Below are positions 60,460 through 61,366 of a stretch of 61,366 bases of DNA, one piece after another. The notes beneath the pieces are model-generated. The model saw only the letters and a program-made list of their open reading frames with translations, did no database searches and was not told the DNA's origin. The position numbers and the translations under genes are program-made. The DNA comes from Pseudomonas viridiflava (GTDB lineage: Bacteria; Pseudomonadota; Gammaproteobacteria; Pseudomonadales; Pseudomonadaceae), in the NCBI RefSeq assembly GCF_900590755.1, contig NZ_UUOC01000042.1:1-61366 (forward strand). The letters run 5' to 3'. The first letter of the stretch is position 1, and each line of letters begins with the position of its first letter.

Positions 60460-61188
60460 TCACGCAGGCACCGCCACCAGACTCAACACATGCTCACCCT
60501 GCACGCTGAATTGCCCGTCCAGTTCCTTGCCGCTGTGCCATTCGCTGGACAGGTCGGTCAGCAGGCGCAAGCGGGCGTGGCCGTCTTCGGTCCAGTCAAT
60601 CAGTTGCGCGTCCTCAAAATAGAAGCGTTTGAGCACGATGGGATACAGCGCTTTAAACAGCGCTTCCTTTATAGAAAAGGTCAGTGTCACGCGCAGGGCG
60701 ATCTGTTCGGCAGGGCCTGCGGCCATTTGCTGTATTTCTGTGGGGGTGAGGATTTCCCCGGCCAGGCGTGTGGCGCGCTCGGGTGTGAGCAGGTTTTCGG
60801 TGTCCAGGCCGAGGCCGCGCCAATGCTGTTTATTGCCGACGATGGCGGCGGCCCAGCCGGTGCTGTGGGTGATCGACCCACTAATGTCATCCGGCCAGAT
60901 CGGCGCTCGATCTTCGCCCATGCCCGGTACCCAGTCGCGACCGTCCAGATGCTGCAAGGCCGCACGGGCGCAGAGCCTGCCCGCGAGAAACTCGGTTTGG
61001 CGTTTCGCGACGGAGCGCTGAATGCTGGCCGGTGGCAGGACTGCGCAACGCGGGAAGTCACCCTCGACCAGTTTCGTCGGGTCGAAATGGCCGCTGACCA
61101 ACGCGACATTCCCCAAGGCGTGGGGCAAGGGCCAGTGATGGGTGAGGGTTGGGCAGCAGGCGGGGAGAGTTTGAGTCATGGGCGGCAT
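60460..61188 (-). CDS. pcpS: 4'-phosphopantetheinyl transferase, PcpS/EntD-type
   Basis: A 242-residue Sfp-superfamily enzyme that transfers the phosphopantetheine arm of CoA onto carrier proteins of fatty acid synthesis and siderophore peptide synthetases. Motifs: VAKRQTEFLAGRLCARAAL (KRQ-E-F-aGR), WPDDISGSITHSTGWAAAIV (SHS-type substrate loop), GLGLDTENLL (metal Asp/Glu) and FSIKEALFKALYP (the K-E-A-x-x-K signature). It follows P. aeruginosa PcpS closely; in that species it is the only such enzyme. The start could be 61188 (which matches PcpS length) or 61179; no strong ribosome site is seen. Its upstream region runs into the fold-back palindrome. Confidence 0.93.
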   Translation of the reverse strand: MPPMTQTLPACCPTLTHHWPLPHALGNVALVSGHFDPTKLVEGDFPRCAVLPPASIQRSVAKRQTEFLAGRLCARAALQHLDGRDWVPGMGEDRAPIWPDDISGSITHSTGWAAAIVGNKQHWRGLGLDTENLLTPERATRLAGEILTPTEIQQMAAGPAEQIALRVTLTFSIKEALFKALYPIVLKRFYFEDAQLIDWTEDGHARLRLLTDLSSEWHSGKELDGQFSVQGEHVLSLVAVPA

Positions 61189-61195
61189 TTTGCCG

Positions 61196-61366
61196 GGGGA
61201 ATAGGGGATTGGGAAGTTGCAGTGCTGGCAGGTAGGCGCCGATTTGTAGGAGCTGCCGAAGGCTGCGAAGGCGTTGTGTCAGGCCTATTGCCTTCGCAGC
61301 CTTCGGCAGCTCCTACAAATCGGCGCCTACCTGCCAGCACTGCAACTTCCCAATCCCCTATTCCCC
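61196..61366. repeat. Perfect palindrome at the window end, 77-bp arms
   Basis: The arms 61196-61272 and 61290-61366 are exact complements around a 17-base loop. The core is a normal REP palindrome (61248-61315), but the match continues for a further 50 bp of non-repeat sequence up to the last base. No other REP in the window has complementary flanks like this. Confidence 0.92.

Overview
The window is chromosomal DNA from a fluorescent-group Pseudomonas. The evidence is high GC with GC-rich codon use, dozens of Pseudomonas-type intergenic palindromes (REP/REPIN-like), a class Ia ribonucleotide reductase whose NrdA has duplicated ATP-cones, a PcpS-type phosphopantetheinyl transferase and a FhuF-type siderophore-iron reductase. 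No rRNA or tRNA gene was seen. The species cannot be fixed from the sequence alone. The last 171 bases form a perfect 77-bp-arm palindrome that runs into the end of the window, which looks like a fold-back end of an assembled contig.

Layout. 1-1266 is a gene-free mosaic of repeats. 1267-30828 is ordinary chromosome: transporters, a YbdG-type mechanosensitive channel facing a DEAD-box helicase, small envelope proteins, an S1/CvfB-like RNA-binding protein, a CsbD protein, a BrkB-like membrane protein, a frameshifted peptide deformylase, orphan substrate-binding proteins, a yeast-type cytosine deaminase, an RsbQ-like hydrolase overlapping a PAS histidine kinase, a GAF histidine kinase, a HEAT-repeat DNA alkylation repair protein, a periplasmic aldose dehydrogenase, a PACE efflux pump with a divergent LysR gene, and the leftover of an ECF sigma factor beside SnoaL-like and VOC genes. 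30829-43650 holds an AT-richer stretch with an unrecognised gene, a MASE2-GGDEF cyclase, an MFS/LysR pair, a frameshifted zinc-ribbon protein, a trypsin/Calx-beta protease, a GST and a chemoreceptor. 43651-51640 is an accessory island. 51649-61188 is core again: nrdB, a chemoreceptor, nrdA, fhuF and pcpS.

The accessory island contains a methyltransferase remnant, a type I pantothenate kinase, a BRO-type antirepressor with an elaborate leader, a broken HNH nuclease, and an AT-rich four-gene minus-strand operon (51421 down to 46772). The operon encodes a C5-cytosine DNA methyltransferase, an HD-domain protein, an ORC/CDC6-like ATPase and a protein made of two repeated Rossmann-like halves. Its genes abut or overlap by a few bases. 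No restriction nuclease is visible. I cannot match it to a defence system I know by name, and it is the best candidate here for an undescribed system.

Two cautions. Four single-base deletions, three of them in homopolymer runs, break otherwise well-conserved genes (def, the zinc-ribbon gene, and HNH twice), so some pseudogenes may be sequencing errors. REP-like palindromes sit in many gaps between genes and should not be read as genes.
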